A DNA stretch of 34,109 nt from Apostichopus parvimensis (lineage: Eukaryota; Echinodermata; Holothuroidea; Aspidochirotida; Stichopodidae): the NCBI GenBank assembly GCA_000934455.1, contig KN883648.1, positions 71,635 to 105,743 on the forward strand, given 5' to 3'. Position numbers and translations under genes: made by a program. Positions 1-13,700 of this stretch are shown in pieces. The notes under the pieces were generated by a model. The model did no database searches. It worked only from the letters and a program-made list of their open reading frames with translations, and was not told the origin of the DNA. Each line of letters starts with the position of its first letter. The first letter of the stretch is position 1.

Positions 1-248
1 ATTTCCAGGTGGCCTCAGATGCAATTTGGTGCAATATAGCACACTTCAACACCCACTCCATTTTGTAAATAATTTTGCATTTTCACCTGGCCTTTGATGT
101 AATTTGGTGCTCCAAATGAGATTTTTTTCTAAAAAAGAAATGAAAAAGGGGTTTTCTGACTTGCGAAGCGGGGGGCGGAATGATACTTCCGCCCCCATAT
201 TTTTCACTTGGGGGCTGGCGCCCCTGCCCCCCGGTTCCTACGCCCTTG
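1..248. mobile_element. Truncated hAT-like element end at window edge
   Basis: The right edge, near 225-248, ends in a G/C-rich run followed by TTCCTACGCCCTTG. Its reverse complement resembles the terminal inverted repeat of the 372-bp element at 21883-22254 (CATAGGCGTAGGAG). Positions 9-45 and 86-118 are two diverged copies of a unit containing GCAATTTGGTGC or GTAATTTGGTGC. A related unit lies inside the 715-bp element near 24251-24280. The left end is outside the window, so the target duplication cannot be tested. The two overlapping open frames here look like chance. Confidence 0.45.
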
Positions 249-1567
249 CTGGCCGCATGTATTGGACCGTGTACGTCCGCAGGGAAATGAGTTACTGCAT
301 GAAGAGAATATATGCCGACATGACAATCCTTAATCATATATACTTACGCTGCTTATAGCTCTGGAGTGAACTCGATCTGTACTATTTCTCATGAGCGATG
401 TCCTTGCTCATAAACGATGTCCTAATTGCTCTTACACGAAATATTAAATTAATGGTATTTTGAATTCGTAGTATACCCTCCGTAAATCCAACCGGCCGCT
501 AAATAAAAGTATTAGTTTAATTTGGAAATGCTACTTCACATTTTACGACGATAAGCTAATGTACATTTAACAACATTATGAATTGCCCATCTTTGTAACG
601 TATACAGCCGAGGCTTAATATGAAAATGGTATAAATCCGAGAATGAGATGACGTGGAGAAGGTGTGATTACATCGATGCCATATGCACGGATGATTTGGG
701 TTTCATATTCCTAACACCGTCGACCAGCACGTTACCAGGGTATCATTATACACCCATTATGTGACGCCTAACCGTTGCACGTACGCCAAATATTGTCAGA
801 GGCCGAGAGGAGTTCATGCGAGTAACTAAGCTCACCCGGAATATGTTTAGTATACATCAGAGCCGTATATTTACGGCTCTGGTATACATGTTATGACACT
901 CCGCTCTTTTATAATTACAAATATTAACTATGTCATCCCTGAATGCATACAACTCAATCACATGGGATTGCTGGGCGAAACGTTATTGCGAGCTCACTGA
1001 AGCGAAAGATAATCGATATACATGTTATGAAAGTAACAGATGTTTTGACAGATTTTTGAACCGTACGTAATGGGAGAAAAGTTTTGGTGCGTACCATTTG
1101 TATAAGGGGTTTGAGGAAATATATCATTACTTGGGGTCAAGAAAATGTCCATTGTAGCTACTGACTTATGATAATTCGGGTAGGTTGCAAATTTTTAATA
1201 GTTTGTAATATGTTCTACTAAACAAGTGCTCAGATAAGATTGTTCGAAAATAAGCGACATTGATTTTTTAAGTTGCCTTGCCCTGATCCTAAAGGTTAAT
1301 GAGACAAGTGTATGAATCCGTGAACCGTACCACTACCACTACCAACCAGTGTTTATATACGAAATAGTTGGCATTGTAATTTCTTTCATTGCAAAAGAGC
1401 AAAACGTAGGCTAAAATGGCAATTTAACGGAGGGATGTTTATTCGATTCTAGATGATATCATACAACATAAAATGTGAGGCTTAGGAAGAAGAAAGGAAA
1501 ATACTATTTTTTATCGGAAGACGGTTCTACAGTTGACTGCTTTTGTTTCATTACAGGTGGATTCACG
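249..1567. other. Upstream flank and possible 5' UTR, no gene seen
   Basis: I see no coding exon here. An in-frame TAA at 1469-1471 lies upstream of the chosen ATG. A pyrimidine-rich acceptor-like tract ending in ACAG at 1553-1556 could mean that exon 1 begins at 1557 and a 5' non-coding exon lies further upstream. No convincing TATA box or promoter stands out. A long imperfect palindrome lies at 850-887. Confidence 0.5.
850..887. repeat. 38-bp imperfect palindrome upstream of the gene
   Basis: The arms are GTATACATCAGAGCCGTA and, read on the opposite strand, GTATACCAGAGCCGTA, around a TATT centre. The inner 10 bp of each arm (CAGAGCCGTA) pair perfectly. The outer GTATAC blocks also pair, with a 2-nt bulge on the left arm. 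It could form a cruciform or an RNA hairpin. Its function is unknown. Confidence 0.7.
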
Positions 1568-1768
1568 ATGCTCAACTTCGTTGTCATACTAATCGGTATT
1601 TCTGAATGTTTTACACATGGTGTAGCCCAAGACTTAGCAGAAAATGGTTACATACCCCCAATGACAGAATTTAGCAAAGCCCTCTTCCAGGCCAAAAGGT
1701 TGACGCTAAGAATTGACCCAGAAGACGCGACATGCGGGCGCAAGGGTACTGAGACATTGTGTGATGTC
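1568..1768 (+). CDS. Exon 1: signal peptide and start of LamNT domain
   Basis: Residues 1-67. The ATG at 1568 is the only in-frame ATG in this exon and has A at -3. A hydrophobic signal peptide (MLNFVVILIGISECF) ends around residue 20. The stretch LTLRIDPEDATCG followed by LCDV matches the conserved opening of laminin N-terminal domains, where ATCG precedes a second Cys. The exon ends at GATGTC|GTAAGT in phase 0. An acceptor-like site at 1556 upstream of the ATG leaves open a 5' non-coding exon. Confidence 0.88.
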
Positions 1769-4700
1769 GTAAGTCAAAATTTCTAGCGGAACTTTCAGGC
1801 AAATCTCCTAATCTGTGCTCCTATTACTGCCCGATTTTCAAGTCTAAAGTTATAAATTTGAATAAAACAATGAATAGCCTAACTTAGGTTATTTCTTCTG
1901 TAGTGTAAATTTAACGCTAGGCTTAGATACCTAACGAGTTAGGCTAGGCCTATATCAGTGTCACGTATGGAATCATAGGATTGCTGAACGTTGAAGAAAA
2001 AACAAGGCATACGTCACTAAACGATTTGATATATTGCTGTTTAAGGGCTTTGCATTGTTTTGTTTATTCCCTTAATTAGTGCTGTACTTGTTACCCAAAT
2101 TAAACTGAGAAATTGGCCAGTTAAAAGTGGGGCCTAGCCTCATCTTTGGATAGGCTGTTTTACTTTTACTGGCTAATAAATGAATAGGCTTAGCCGCTTT
2201 GGCCTAAAGAAAGCTGGCTAGATGTCTGAGAACATTGGTTAATCATCAGACTGACATTGTGACTGTCGTTCAGGCTGCCCTACTCTATTAATTCCTGAAT
2301 ATTGGTTCACTTAGGCGAATTGAAACATCAAATGTTAAGCTGTACTACAGAGTATGACTATGAGTCATACACATGCTCACATGGTTTGTATATTATTGAA
2401 GATTTTTAGCATACCTTTTTGGGAGAAATTTAATTGATGTGTTGCTAAATTCTTCATTTTGCTCAACAGAATTCACCTACAACTTGCTTTGACTGTACAG
2501 ATGAGCTTCCTTCCAATAGCTATCCTCCAGAGGCTATGTTAGATGATGACAATCCACCATCATTCTGGCAGTCGACGTACTGGGAGAACTACCCTGCACC
2601 CTTTGAGGTCAACGTAACCTTGTCCTTTTGGAAAGTCTATCAGATGGAAAGTAATATGAGGTTCCAATTTGCTGATGGACACCTTCCAAGTCAAATGACT
2701 CTTGAAAAATCGTTAGACTTTGGCCAAACCTGGGAAGTTTTTCAATATTTTTCTACTGACTGTTTGGGTGATTATGATTTGCCATCCAAAATGCCAAGGG
2801 ATCTTACAAATGTTACTCAAGTCATTTGCACAAATCCTGATTTTTATCTCAGAGATGGATTTCTGACATTTGAGTTACTTCAGAGGTACAGACTTCTCTC
2901 GGGTCCCGACGGATCATTCGTCAATGAGCTCAACAAGCTATTTGAAGAGGACCCAGATTTCAGAGCCTTCTTCTCCTTCACTGACATTAGAATTCATTTG
3001 ATGAGACCGTTCGATGCTCAGAACATAGTAGCTGACCCAATCTCCACTGACAGATACCATTATAGCATCCAAGATATTTTCATTTTGGCATCGTAAGTTA
3101 TGGTTTATAAAATCACTTTAAAACATGCATACACATGATTTGATATATGGTAATACTTTATGATATGACTGTGAACATTTTTCTTACAATTAACTGTACT
3201 AGGCATAACATTGTTCTTCTGTATATAGCTTAATTTTGTGCTAGGGTCTTTGTCAAAAGGTTTGCCAAGATTCTTCAAGATGAGATTGTATTTGACTTAA
3301 AAGTCAGGTCTCGAAATTCGAGCCATTTACTGGCTAAATGCCAGTGGATTTTGCAAGTTTCAAAAAAGACACTTTTTGCCAGTAGACTGTAAGAAAGTAA
3401 ACGTGGTAATTCATTTAACAATCGTCAGACAGCATCATGCACTTACACAAGTGCTGTGTTACCGTAATTATTATCAGCAAACGTTATTGGAGCTGTCTTC
3501 AAAAGCTAGTACAGTAACATGTGTGCTGTTACTCAGGAAAATGCCTGGGAGAACTTCATTTTTAGCCAGTAGACCTTTTAAGTAGCCTACTGGCATTTAT
3601 TAGCAAGTGGCTATTATTGTGACTTTCTTTTTTCCCTCAGTATTTGTTGATCTCTCTCACACTTTCTTTCTAAAATTTCTTTCTATCCTTCTAAAATTTC
3701 TTTCAATCCTTCTCAAATTTCTTTCTATCCTTCTAAAAATTCTTTCTTTCCTTCTAAAATTTCTTTCTTTCCTTCTAAAATTTCTTTCTTTCTGAAATTT
3801 TGAAATGTTTCATAATCTGGTAACTGTACTTTCTGCAATCTACAATTATAAATGTAGTACTTCACATAGAGAACTGAATTCATACCAGTTTTCAAAACTT
3901 TTCTAAATTTGAATAGTTATAACCTCAGAAATATTTGAATTTTTTTTTTTTTTCATTCATTCAAAGGTATCACAATTTTCCTTTCTGTAAACAGGTGTCA
4001 TTGCAATCTCCATGGTGGATCTTGTTCTCTGAATGATAATGAAGATGTTGTCTGTAATTGTGAGCATAACACTGGAGGAACCAGTTGTGAGAGGTGTGCA
4101 CCAGGTTTTGAAGGTGCCAGGTGGCAACCAGCATCTTTCTTTCCTTTCCCAGATGGTTCGGCTAATACTTGTATCGGTAACTACATTGAGACTTTTTACT
4201 TGTATACTAGTGTTACGTTGGGGTGCTCCAGCTTAATTAGTTCAGGGCTCCATTATTAAATAAGTAGAATTAACAACAGTTAATGAGAAACTCCAGACAT
4301 AGATATAATTGTAGAATATAAGCTTTATTTATTCTGTGTGGCGATATTGTTGCTGGAGTGTATCTGAACTACACTCTCTGAAGTTTGGAATCCTAGTCTT
4401 TTTCATACTAAAAAACTACAGTATTTAAGTCATTACAACTTCCTGTGAATGGGCAATAACCTCTCTGTGACATAAACTCTTGGTCACAGAGTCTTTTACA
4501 TATAATTACTAATGCACATAGGAGAGGACTATGACTAAACACATTTGTAATACACATGAGATGCAACAGGTTGTCATCTGTGGTTAAGCATGAATATTTC
4601 ATGTAATTAAGACAAAGGGGGCTTCTACGAATATGATGTGGGTGAGGGGTGAATAAACTCGGGAACAGGAAGTAAGTAGTTACCCTTAAGACAAAGAGGC

Positions 4701-7700
4701 ATGAAAGCACATGTTTAAAGTAATATGATGGGGATATAACTACATACTACATTACACTAGTGTGAACAACTAATCCCAACTTTTATCAAACCCTTGAAAA
4801 GAATTCACTTTTGATATCACCCAGGTGGGTCAATATTTCTCTACCATATAGATATACTTTCATCTCACACTTCAAAGCACTCGAGCTGACAGATCCAGCA
4901 GTACGACTATATAGAATATCTCTCAGATAAAGGTTATAAAGTTGTTCATTCTGTCAGGAGAGCTTTGAAACATCATATGAGAGGACAGTTTATAAGGTGG
5001 TTTTAGCATTGAAAAGTTGCCCCAACTCTCTGTTGACAAGTGGCGGGACCACCATATTCATTATGGTAACAAGACTAAGTTATAAACCCTGCTGATACTG
5101 CTTCAAGATACCTCCTTTTTTTAGTACCATCTGCCTGTCCCTGATACCCCCTCCCCCCCTTCCCTCTCATCATTTACTCTTGCCACCATATCTCTACCAC
5201 TTTCCTAACTGAATACTCACCCTACCTGCACACTATCCACATCTACTATACCCTCTTACTCCCCTTCAATCATACCATACCCCATCACTCAGCTTTGAGC
5301 TTTACGAATTGTGTTCTCAGTTAAATGTAACCGGTGTACTAAAGAGGTTTTTTAATTCAAACACTGAACACAAAGACAACATAGGAAAACACAGTACCTG
5401 CATAAACCTCGAGGGTTATAACTCAACAAGTTTTTGTATATATTAATACTCATGTACATAAAAGTTCATTGCAGATTTTTGAACGAACTTATCCAGCTAC
5501 TCTCAGATGGCATGAATTATCGGTATGCATTGCAGCTTATTTTCAATAACTCAACAAAATATAATTGAGTGGACAGGACAGCCCTTTACTTGCAAGGTCC
5601 CTCCTTTGGGTTCATGACATCAGATGAACATTCATGCTTTGCCTGTAATTACTGTTGTATATCAGCTCTCCTACTTCTGGCTATTGCAAGAGTGGGGTTT
5701 GGCAGGGAGTTGATGTTCATAATAGCTACTTAATGGTTTCCTGCAAAAATGAGAACTTTACCATGAGTTTCTCTAGCAGTTTTGTGTTTATTGCCTGGTT
5801 TGTTTGTTTCTACTTTTCAGAAGTAATCAGAGTGGGTTACCACATTTATAATGTTACAGCCTATCATCCAGTTTGTTTGTGAATTAATTTCATATTGATG
5901 AATATTTAACTCATACTTACTGAATATTAACTCATACTTCATCGTGAAGGTTCACATCAATTTCTCAGCCTAATAAGCCACACACACCTGGATACCTCCT
6001 ATTTATTAACTATTTACATTGGCTTGTATTATGTTTATAAAATGTCCTCCAAATTCATAAAGTTTAATATCTTACCAATTTCATTTGAAGATTTGCTACT
6101 CATGGTCCACTGTGGCATTGCCACAGTGTCCCTTTTTAATACCACCATCCTTCAAGCTACATTCGAAATGCATTATCTAGCAGTGACATGCTGCATGGGG
6201 ACAATACTGAGTTCAAGCCATCAGTATTTTCACTAGCTTATATTACTTTTACATATAGAAAAAGTCAGATTTACATTCCAGTGTAAGAAAACTAAAGTAA
6301 TAATGCGTAAATTAAGTTTTCGGATGAAGAACATTCTCAGAACAGTGCCGTATATTTTTACAGTACCATAAACATTTTCCTTAAATTGGAATTGTATTTC
6401 TTATTACTTTGACAAATTCATAATATGCAGGTGTTTCATGAAGGCTGTGCTAAGTATAAAAGTACTCACATTGTGTGAGCTCAGTGGGTGGGTCTTCTTT
6501 CCTTTAAGTGTTTGTTCAGAGATTGCATTTTATCATTTTGAGGGGATACAAATTTGGTGTTTTTTTTTTTTTTTTCAAAGAAATCAGATGAATATAAAAT
6601 AACCTTCTCTTATCCAAGAAATTTTCATATCCATAACTTTCACAAGAATGACTGAAATTTCCCCAAATATCAAGGTTTTACTGAATATGCTTAGAACCTA
6701 TGTTAAAAGTTGTTCTGTGAGATTCTTGTATATTGTTTATAACTTCATATATTCTTTTTTACTATATAACACCTATTTTGGAGAAAAAAAATTGAAATAG
6801 TTTTTTGCTAAATTTCTGTTTCATAAAGCTTTGAGATAACTTCTGTTCACCCTTTTGACGAGGCTTTGGCTACCCTAATCCTTTTTTTAAAATTGAAGGG
6901 GAATAAGTCCAATACGATTAAAGAAAATATCAACATATAACAGGAATTATAAACAATAACAACAGCATAAGACTTGACTGGGAAAATACCAAAAAAATTA
7001 ATTTAGGATTCGGGCAGAAATTCATCCAGTTATCCTTAATGTAGATTAATGAATTTAAGTTTCAAAGATGTCCTCCTCCTCATCCACTTTCCTTCATTCT
7101 GTTTGCTCCATGGAAATAACTGTCCCCCTCCGCTGAAAGGACAATTCAAATCTGTTCATCCATAATTAACATAACAATGGTTAGCATTCTTGGTTTATAC
7201 CCCTGTGTGACAGTTGCCTGACTTTTCGTGGTGTTCTCCATTTGTAAACTTGTATTAAGGATATCAATGTACACTGAGTTACCACAGTGAGCAGTACTTG
7301 AACAAAAGCTGCACTAGAAGATACACATCAGTGCCTTTGAATGGATATTGTCTACCCCCATAAATATACTCCACTGCAGTAGTGTTGATTATAAAGGAAA
7401 GTTGCTGGTTGATTTCACTTCGTGGTCGGTAGTCTGATGAGATTCAACAAGGCAAATTGATCTGTACAGAGGGTATCATAGTAGCGAGCTATACATATAT
7501 ATAAATATATATATATATGTACGTATTCTACTGGAATCTATATTATACTAGCATATGGAGGGCATGATAAACAGAATTTTGTGGTTATAAAAATTGTGGT
7601 TACCTTGGGAAGTGGTTCACTAGTGAATTAAGTCAATTTGACAAACCAGTGTCAGCTATGACTTGATAATCAAGGATTTTAATATGGATCTATTCTATGA

Positions 7701-10700
7701 GAAGGATATTTTGCAGGAATTATAACCTTTTATCTCACATGTTAAAACTTCTGTGACTTTATATCCATGGACTATGTCGCTGTGACTTATTCTCTGATGG
7801 AGGAGCTGAAATGAGATTGGAAGTGATGACATTTTTTACTGGCAGATATACAGGCATAGTCCTCATTTCATCTAGTACTATCAAACTTAGGGCATTTTGT
7901 TTTCCTTTAGTCAGAACATTTTAAAACCAGGAGGCTCTAGCTCATGAATGTGGAAGAACATGGAGAAAAGTCACATTAGGACGGTGTTGTTGTTTGGGGG
8001 TTGTATTACAGTCATTACAATTGTCTCAATGTTAATGATCTATACACCACCTTCAGACCCCTGGTCATCTACTAGGCTTAGCCGACAAATCAGACAAGTT
8101 GGTAGGTATTAACACAACCTGGAATAACTTAGCGTTCAAAGTTTGTGCAGCAGTTTTGAAGGCGCTGAATTTTGTCTGTTATAAAAAGATGATGATTCTT
8201 GTTCTGATTTACAACTTAAGACTTGTATAATAGCAATTGTCAAGTTTGTGTACTGTAGCATTTTTGTCATGTGATATATGATTGGATAATTTATTCTTTG
8301 ATGAACTCTAAACAATATGCGTAGACTTCACTTCTGTGAGATTTTGTAGGCTACTGTAGGTTGGAAGTATAAAGTGAGCAAATATGTGTGTACAGTATTA
8401 TTCACCAAAAAAAAAATTGCTTATTTTTTGTAATACAATAAATAGTAAGCGTTTACAAATATTGACAAGTTTTTAGGATTTTTTAAATTTTTTGTTATCA
8501 TCATTTTAGCATTGACAAAGTGTTTAATGCCCAAATATTACATTTGCTGCATATAATTATGTGTTGTGTGTTACTGTAGACGCTGGCCGGAGTTAAATTA
8601 AAGTTAATATCGGGGACCTGCCACTGGCAGTCACACTTGGAAAACTATAAAGTAAACGAAATAATATAATAAAGACGACACAGTCCGTGCGTTACTTTAA
8701 CAAAATATATATCCGTATGCTCTACAAAAGAAGTCCCCACCTCGGTCTACAGAGGCAAGAGTTTTACATAGTTCATTGCACAATGTGAATTGGGTATAAA
8801 TAGTTGGCAAGCTTTTAAAATAATTAGTCAAATAAGCTAGTTGCCTTTAACCCAGTCGTTTATAATTAAATGCAGTTTTCAGTCGTTATTTTACTTTCTA
8901 CATTACCATACACTGTAGGTGACAAACCCAAAAAATCATTTGGGTTCAAATTTTCTTTTATTCTATTGGCTGTTCAGTATATAAAGACATTGAGTTAATG
9001 AAGGAGATTTGTTGTTTATACAGAAATTATATGGTACAGTAATATATCCTATGGTAATTTACTAACATACTTGTTAATTGATCCTGTATATACCCATGGG
9101 CCTATGTCATTGCTTTCCTATAGTTTCTACCTCTATTTTCTCTGTGTAAATAAGAAAAGTGCAACTGACCATCTGTCATGTTCACTGATTGAAAAATGTG
9201 GTAATCAATATAATAATCCAAGCATACTTTATCCCCTCTCTATCCATCTTCATCCCCAAACCTCTTTCAAAAGCATTCATTCCTCTTTCCCTCAATCTCC
9301 CCCTCCCCCCCCCACCCATGACCCCCCTCCCCTTTAGCCTACCACCATGTATATCACCCATATAAAACTACACATCCATAATGCTCTATAGGTACTGTAA
9401 TATTTACCAGAATCATACTGCAGTGGAAGACTTTTATTTAGTTGCCAACTTCTTGGGAGGAACAAAATTGCAAGATACAATAGAAGCTTGTCATAAATTT
9501 GGTTAACAATATGTCATTTTGGAAAAGTAATTTCCCAGATAGATGATACTTACAGTACACTGACATAGACAGACATTATGTATCAGTGCTGAGCATAGAA
9601 ACTGCATAAAATACGTAGGTTACACAGCGCATGAAGCATAATGTGTACAGTTATGAACTCGGAAATATCAATACATCGGCCAGCACATTTGTCCGATAAA
9701 TGTGTTTTGGCCTGTACAGAAACACTGAATATTTTTGTCTGAATTTTTGATTTGCTCGATGACTATAGTTTGGTTTAATAAGATACGTTGCCATGATTGT
9801 GTTATTATTAATACGCAATAATTGCCCAAAAAGGGGGGAAAAGATAGCATAGATCGTTGAGATATGATGAGGCTTCAAAACAGCTGCAGTTACTATAGAC
9901 TGATAGACTAGAACATAATAAAAAGGCAACAACCCTCCTCCCACTGTGTGTGTGTGTTTAATTGTCCCGGGCATATTCTTCTTGATTTTTTGAAAATACC
10001 ATTATTGTATCACCTTCTGTATCATTTCAATTTAATTCATGTACTAACTTCATCATCTAATCTGGCAACATGGTGTGATATCCCCATTAACTTTCAGAGA
10101 CACCCCCCACTACCGCACCACCTACTACCACAATCACCACAGTATTCGAAACTGAAGCTGTCACAGAATTTGTTACAGAGATGGTCACGGAGCCGGTCCC
10201 CGGTCCACCTCAGGGTGATCCGGGGGTCTGTGAAGGAGAACCGGATCCTTGCAGCAATCAGGGAACTTGTTTTCCGGTCTATTCTGCTCTCGGATTCAGA
10301 TGCGTTTGTAACGGGGGGTATTTAGGTAAGTGACACTTGTATTTACTCTACAGTAAGTGAGAAATATCACTGTGAAAACATCCTTAATTCTAAATGCTCT
10401 GGCATTATGAATGGATCGTGAAATAAGTAACAAATTCTATTCAATTTGTCTTTAATTAAAATCAACCAGCGGCTTTTCATAGTAGTGGAAATATTAGACA
10501 CTTACTGTAAATATAAACAGCACAAAAACAAAAAATTGTCAAAAACTGCCCATGTCTACTGCATTTAGCCTGTGTAGGTAAAATACATACTGTAGAAGGT
10601 TCTGCAAGGATGAAAACATCAGGCCCTCTGCACATTTTAAGAAAAATGCTATGTACAGTATTTAGGCATCGCCTCATTTTTTTTGTATTATTGATTTACG

Positions 10701-13700
10701 CTGTTGTGTTGTACAGGTTACTGGATGCTTGAATCATTGTTCTTAAATTGAATGACCGTGGAATCAAATCATTTTATTATTTTAATGAAGGCAAACTTGT
10801 TTCGAGTCACGTACTGTATTCCTGTTTGAAATTTAGTGAAATGGATCACGATTCAATACAACATTGTTTATCGCCTTGTTTTAATATTAACTCCTAAATC
10901 TCTGAATTTTGCTGATATTTATTAAAAAGGTTTTCGATGTGACAAGTACAACGATCCTTGCGAGACCGAACCTTGTCCGAACAGCAGACCTCACTGTAGA
11001 AGTTACGGTGGTGTGACCTTTGACTGCTTGACACACGATGAGTTTAATAATATTACATTGACGACATTCCCAGTAAGTCTAATCATCTTCTGATCTTTGT
11101 TTTTGCCAGATGCAATATTCTTAATGTTCTTGTACTCATTTTCACATTTTTTAATAAAATTTTTTACATTTTTAATAATACTATACCATGACGACATTAA
11201 GTTTTCTGTAAGACTTGTTTTCATTTTTTTCCCCTTTTCATTACAATGTTGGCTGGTTTTTACTAATTTCAAGAAAAATTTAATATTATACTTGTTTTTT
11301 TTTCTGTTCTGTTTGACAGCCGGACACCCTGACATTTGTCACTATCTCAACCCTGGCTTTGGGTACAGCTTCCTTGCCTCTGTTCTGTATATTTATGTTA
11401 TTAGTATGCTACTGCACTACTTGGCGACATCTCCACCCCAAGCCGCCTTACGGGTCAGAATACGTGGAGAACTTTGGAACGAGATACTTTGATAATTACT
11501 TCTCAAATGTGAGTTCAAAAGTTTGATACCAGTCACAATTTCAGCTACAAAGTGTAAAAGAGGGATGATTCAGTGTGAGATCCATGGGACTCTCCAATAC
11601 CATACATATTTACCAGGTTGTCTAATACCCACCCATAATTCATCAACGTATCAAATGAATTCATTTGAAAAAAGTCACTTACATTCTGGATGATATTGGT
11701 CAGTATGGCAAGCAAATCTCTGCATAAAATCATAAAAGATTAAGGTTGGTGTAAATAAGGTCCCGAGTTCGAGTCACTCCAAGATTAATGTATGTCGACC
11801 AGTTACAGAGTTGTTGTCAATTGACAATTCATAACCATGGATGTTAAAATATGAATCTAAGAGACTGACTTCGGTCAGCTTGCGGCTTTGATAAGCCAAT
11901 GATGGCTTCTTCGCGAGTTCCTGCTTGCAGGACTAAAATACATACATACAAACATACTTATAAATGAATACTGAGGTTTAATTGATAAAATATATATATA
12001 AATAAAAATAAATACATTAAAACAAGGAAAAAGAAAGATGTATAATACAGAGCTAGACAGTACATATTGATTTAACTCCCAGCATCAATGATTGTTCAAT
12101 TGTTGAAATATAAAAATAATGAAATTTGTTAAAATTGATTTTGGATGAGTTCATGCATGGCTGAATAATCTGTGATGTCATACATGGCAACTACACTATT
12201 TTTGTCCCTGCACCCCTTCCCCCCCCCCATTTTTCATTTTGAATTGAAAGGATTATAATATTTTAGCAATTGGAAACACCATAAAAAATATGTAACAGGA
12301 TGCCGTTTCTATAATGACAAAGTACTGTATGATCAAGTGACATTAAACAGTGATGACCAACAGCTCCTAAATGTATCAGTGAATAGTAATCAAAACTTGC
12401 AGGACAGTTTGATGTGTTTTTCATAAATTGGCTGGCCCAAGAACCATATTTTTTTGGTGTTTTTTTTTTCATCCAGGAGAAATCCACGGTTGTCTCAAAT
12501 AGTCTTACAAATTGTGTAACAAGGATTCAGAAATGTGCTAAAACTGTAAACTATGATGTATATGTTAGCAGCAATGGAAATGGCTTTCAGGAGGGCATGG
12601 GAGATGGACCAACGCATTTCTTTTTTGTTGCTCTATATCTGGGGTGGGCAACCTAAGGCCCGCGGGTCACATGCGGCCCGCCAGTGATTTTTTTGCGGCC
12701 GGTGAGATGTCTCAAGAAATGGAAAAGAATCAATCTATTTTACATCAACTGTACTGTACGATTGACATTATGTTTTTGTGAATACAGATTAAGTACACAC
12801 ACCTATTGCTTGAAGGTCCTCGGAATCAAAGGTTTGAAATCAACAGCAGGTCGTTGGTTAAGTGCGGCCCAGTCAATTTTTCACTCCTTCTATCTGGCCC
12901 ATTCATTCAAAAATGTTGCCCACACCTGCTCTATATACTCCCCCACACATACTTTCCTAGGGTATATATACAAGTTTATAGCATGGTACAATCTCCATCT
13001 CATGTTTGATACAAAAAGACAAAAAAAAATACTCGATATGGTTTTTCTCTTTGTTTTCTACTTATTTATAAATCCTATGAATGTGACTAGCTTCAGAAAG
13101 TATTCTCAGTGAAGTATGGATTTTATTGTAGAGGCTCACATAATGATCCTAGTTTGACGAAAAGTTCATCTGGCTGTGTCCATATATAACATGAAATTCA
13201 AGCTAAGGCTATTTATTACACATGCATTATAAAAAAATAACTCAGTCAAAAACATAACTAATAAACATATGAAACACTGAAATTGCTTATAAAAGTCACT
13301 GCAGTGTAATTTGACGATGAAGTACGACGGGAAAGATAAAAAGCATGAAACTAAAAGAGGACAAAAATTCACTTCCGGTGGTCATGCAGTACAAAATCAC
13401 ACATTGAGCAAACAATGAAACTCGTCGTCATGACGTTGATAATCTTTGAAATGGAAATGATTTTTTCCTTTGTTTGATTTGTAGAGGCATTGTTTAATAT
13501 CAAAATTAGCATTTTTATTGGATAAAAGTATGCTTTATTGTCCGATATATAATGTTGTATTTTGTGATGCTCTGTCTCATACTGCCCAACCTATGTAATA
13601 TTGACATGTAATTCTGGGACCCTGACACAGTGTTGAGATTTTGTCTTCTTTTGGGGGAGGGGTGGGGGGCTTATTTCATAGTAACTAATGAGATTTTGAT

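Larger units (their letters stand above)
4177..10097. other. Intron 3 (5.9 kb)
   Basis: The largest intron apart from the retrotransposon-bearing one. It holds pyrimidine-rich tracts (about 5130-5290 and 9220-9340), an AT dinucleotide run (7495-7520), a perfect hairpin (6108-6128) and an LTR-like block (8562-8702). Its open frames lack family resemblance. No coding exon that would preserve phase was found. Confidence 0.7.

Noticed and set aside
104..358. 84-aa open frames on both strands at the left edge
   Set aside because: They lie over and past a repeat end, have no domain, and are mirror frames of the same low-complexity DNA.
3607..3795. 62-aa frame with repeated FLSILLK heptads
   Set aside because: It is the translation of a 21-bp CT minisatellite inside an intron.
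9071..9337. 88-aa open frame ending in Pro-rich sequence
   Set aside because: The end is a pyrimidine-rich tract; no splice phase fits the receptor gene; no recognisable domain.
12684..13112. 142-aa open frame
   Set aside because: It starts inside the 290-bp hAT element and runs into intron sequence; no homology.
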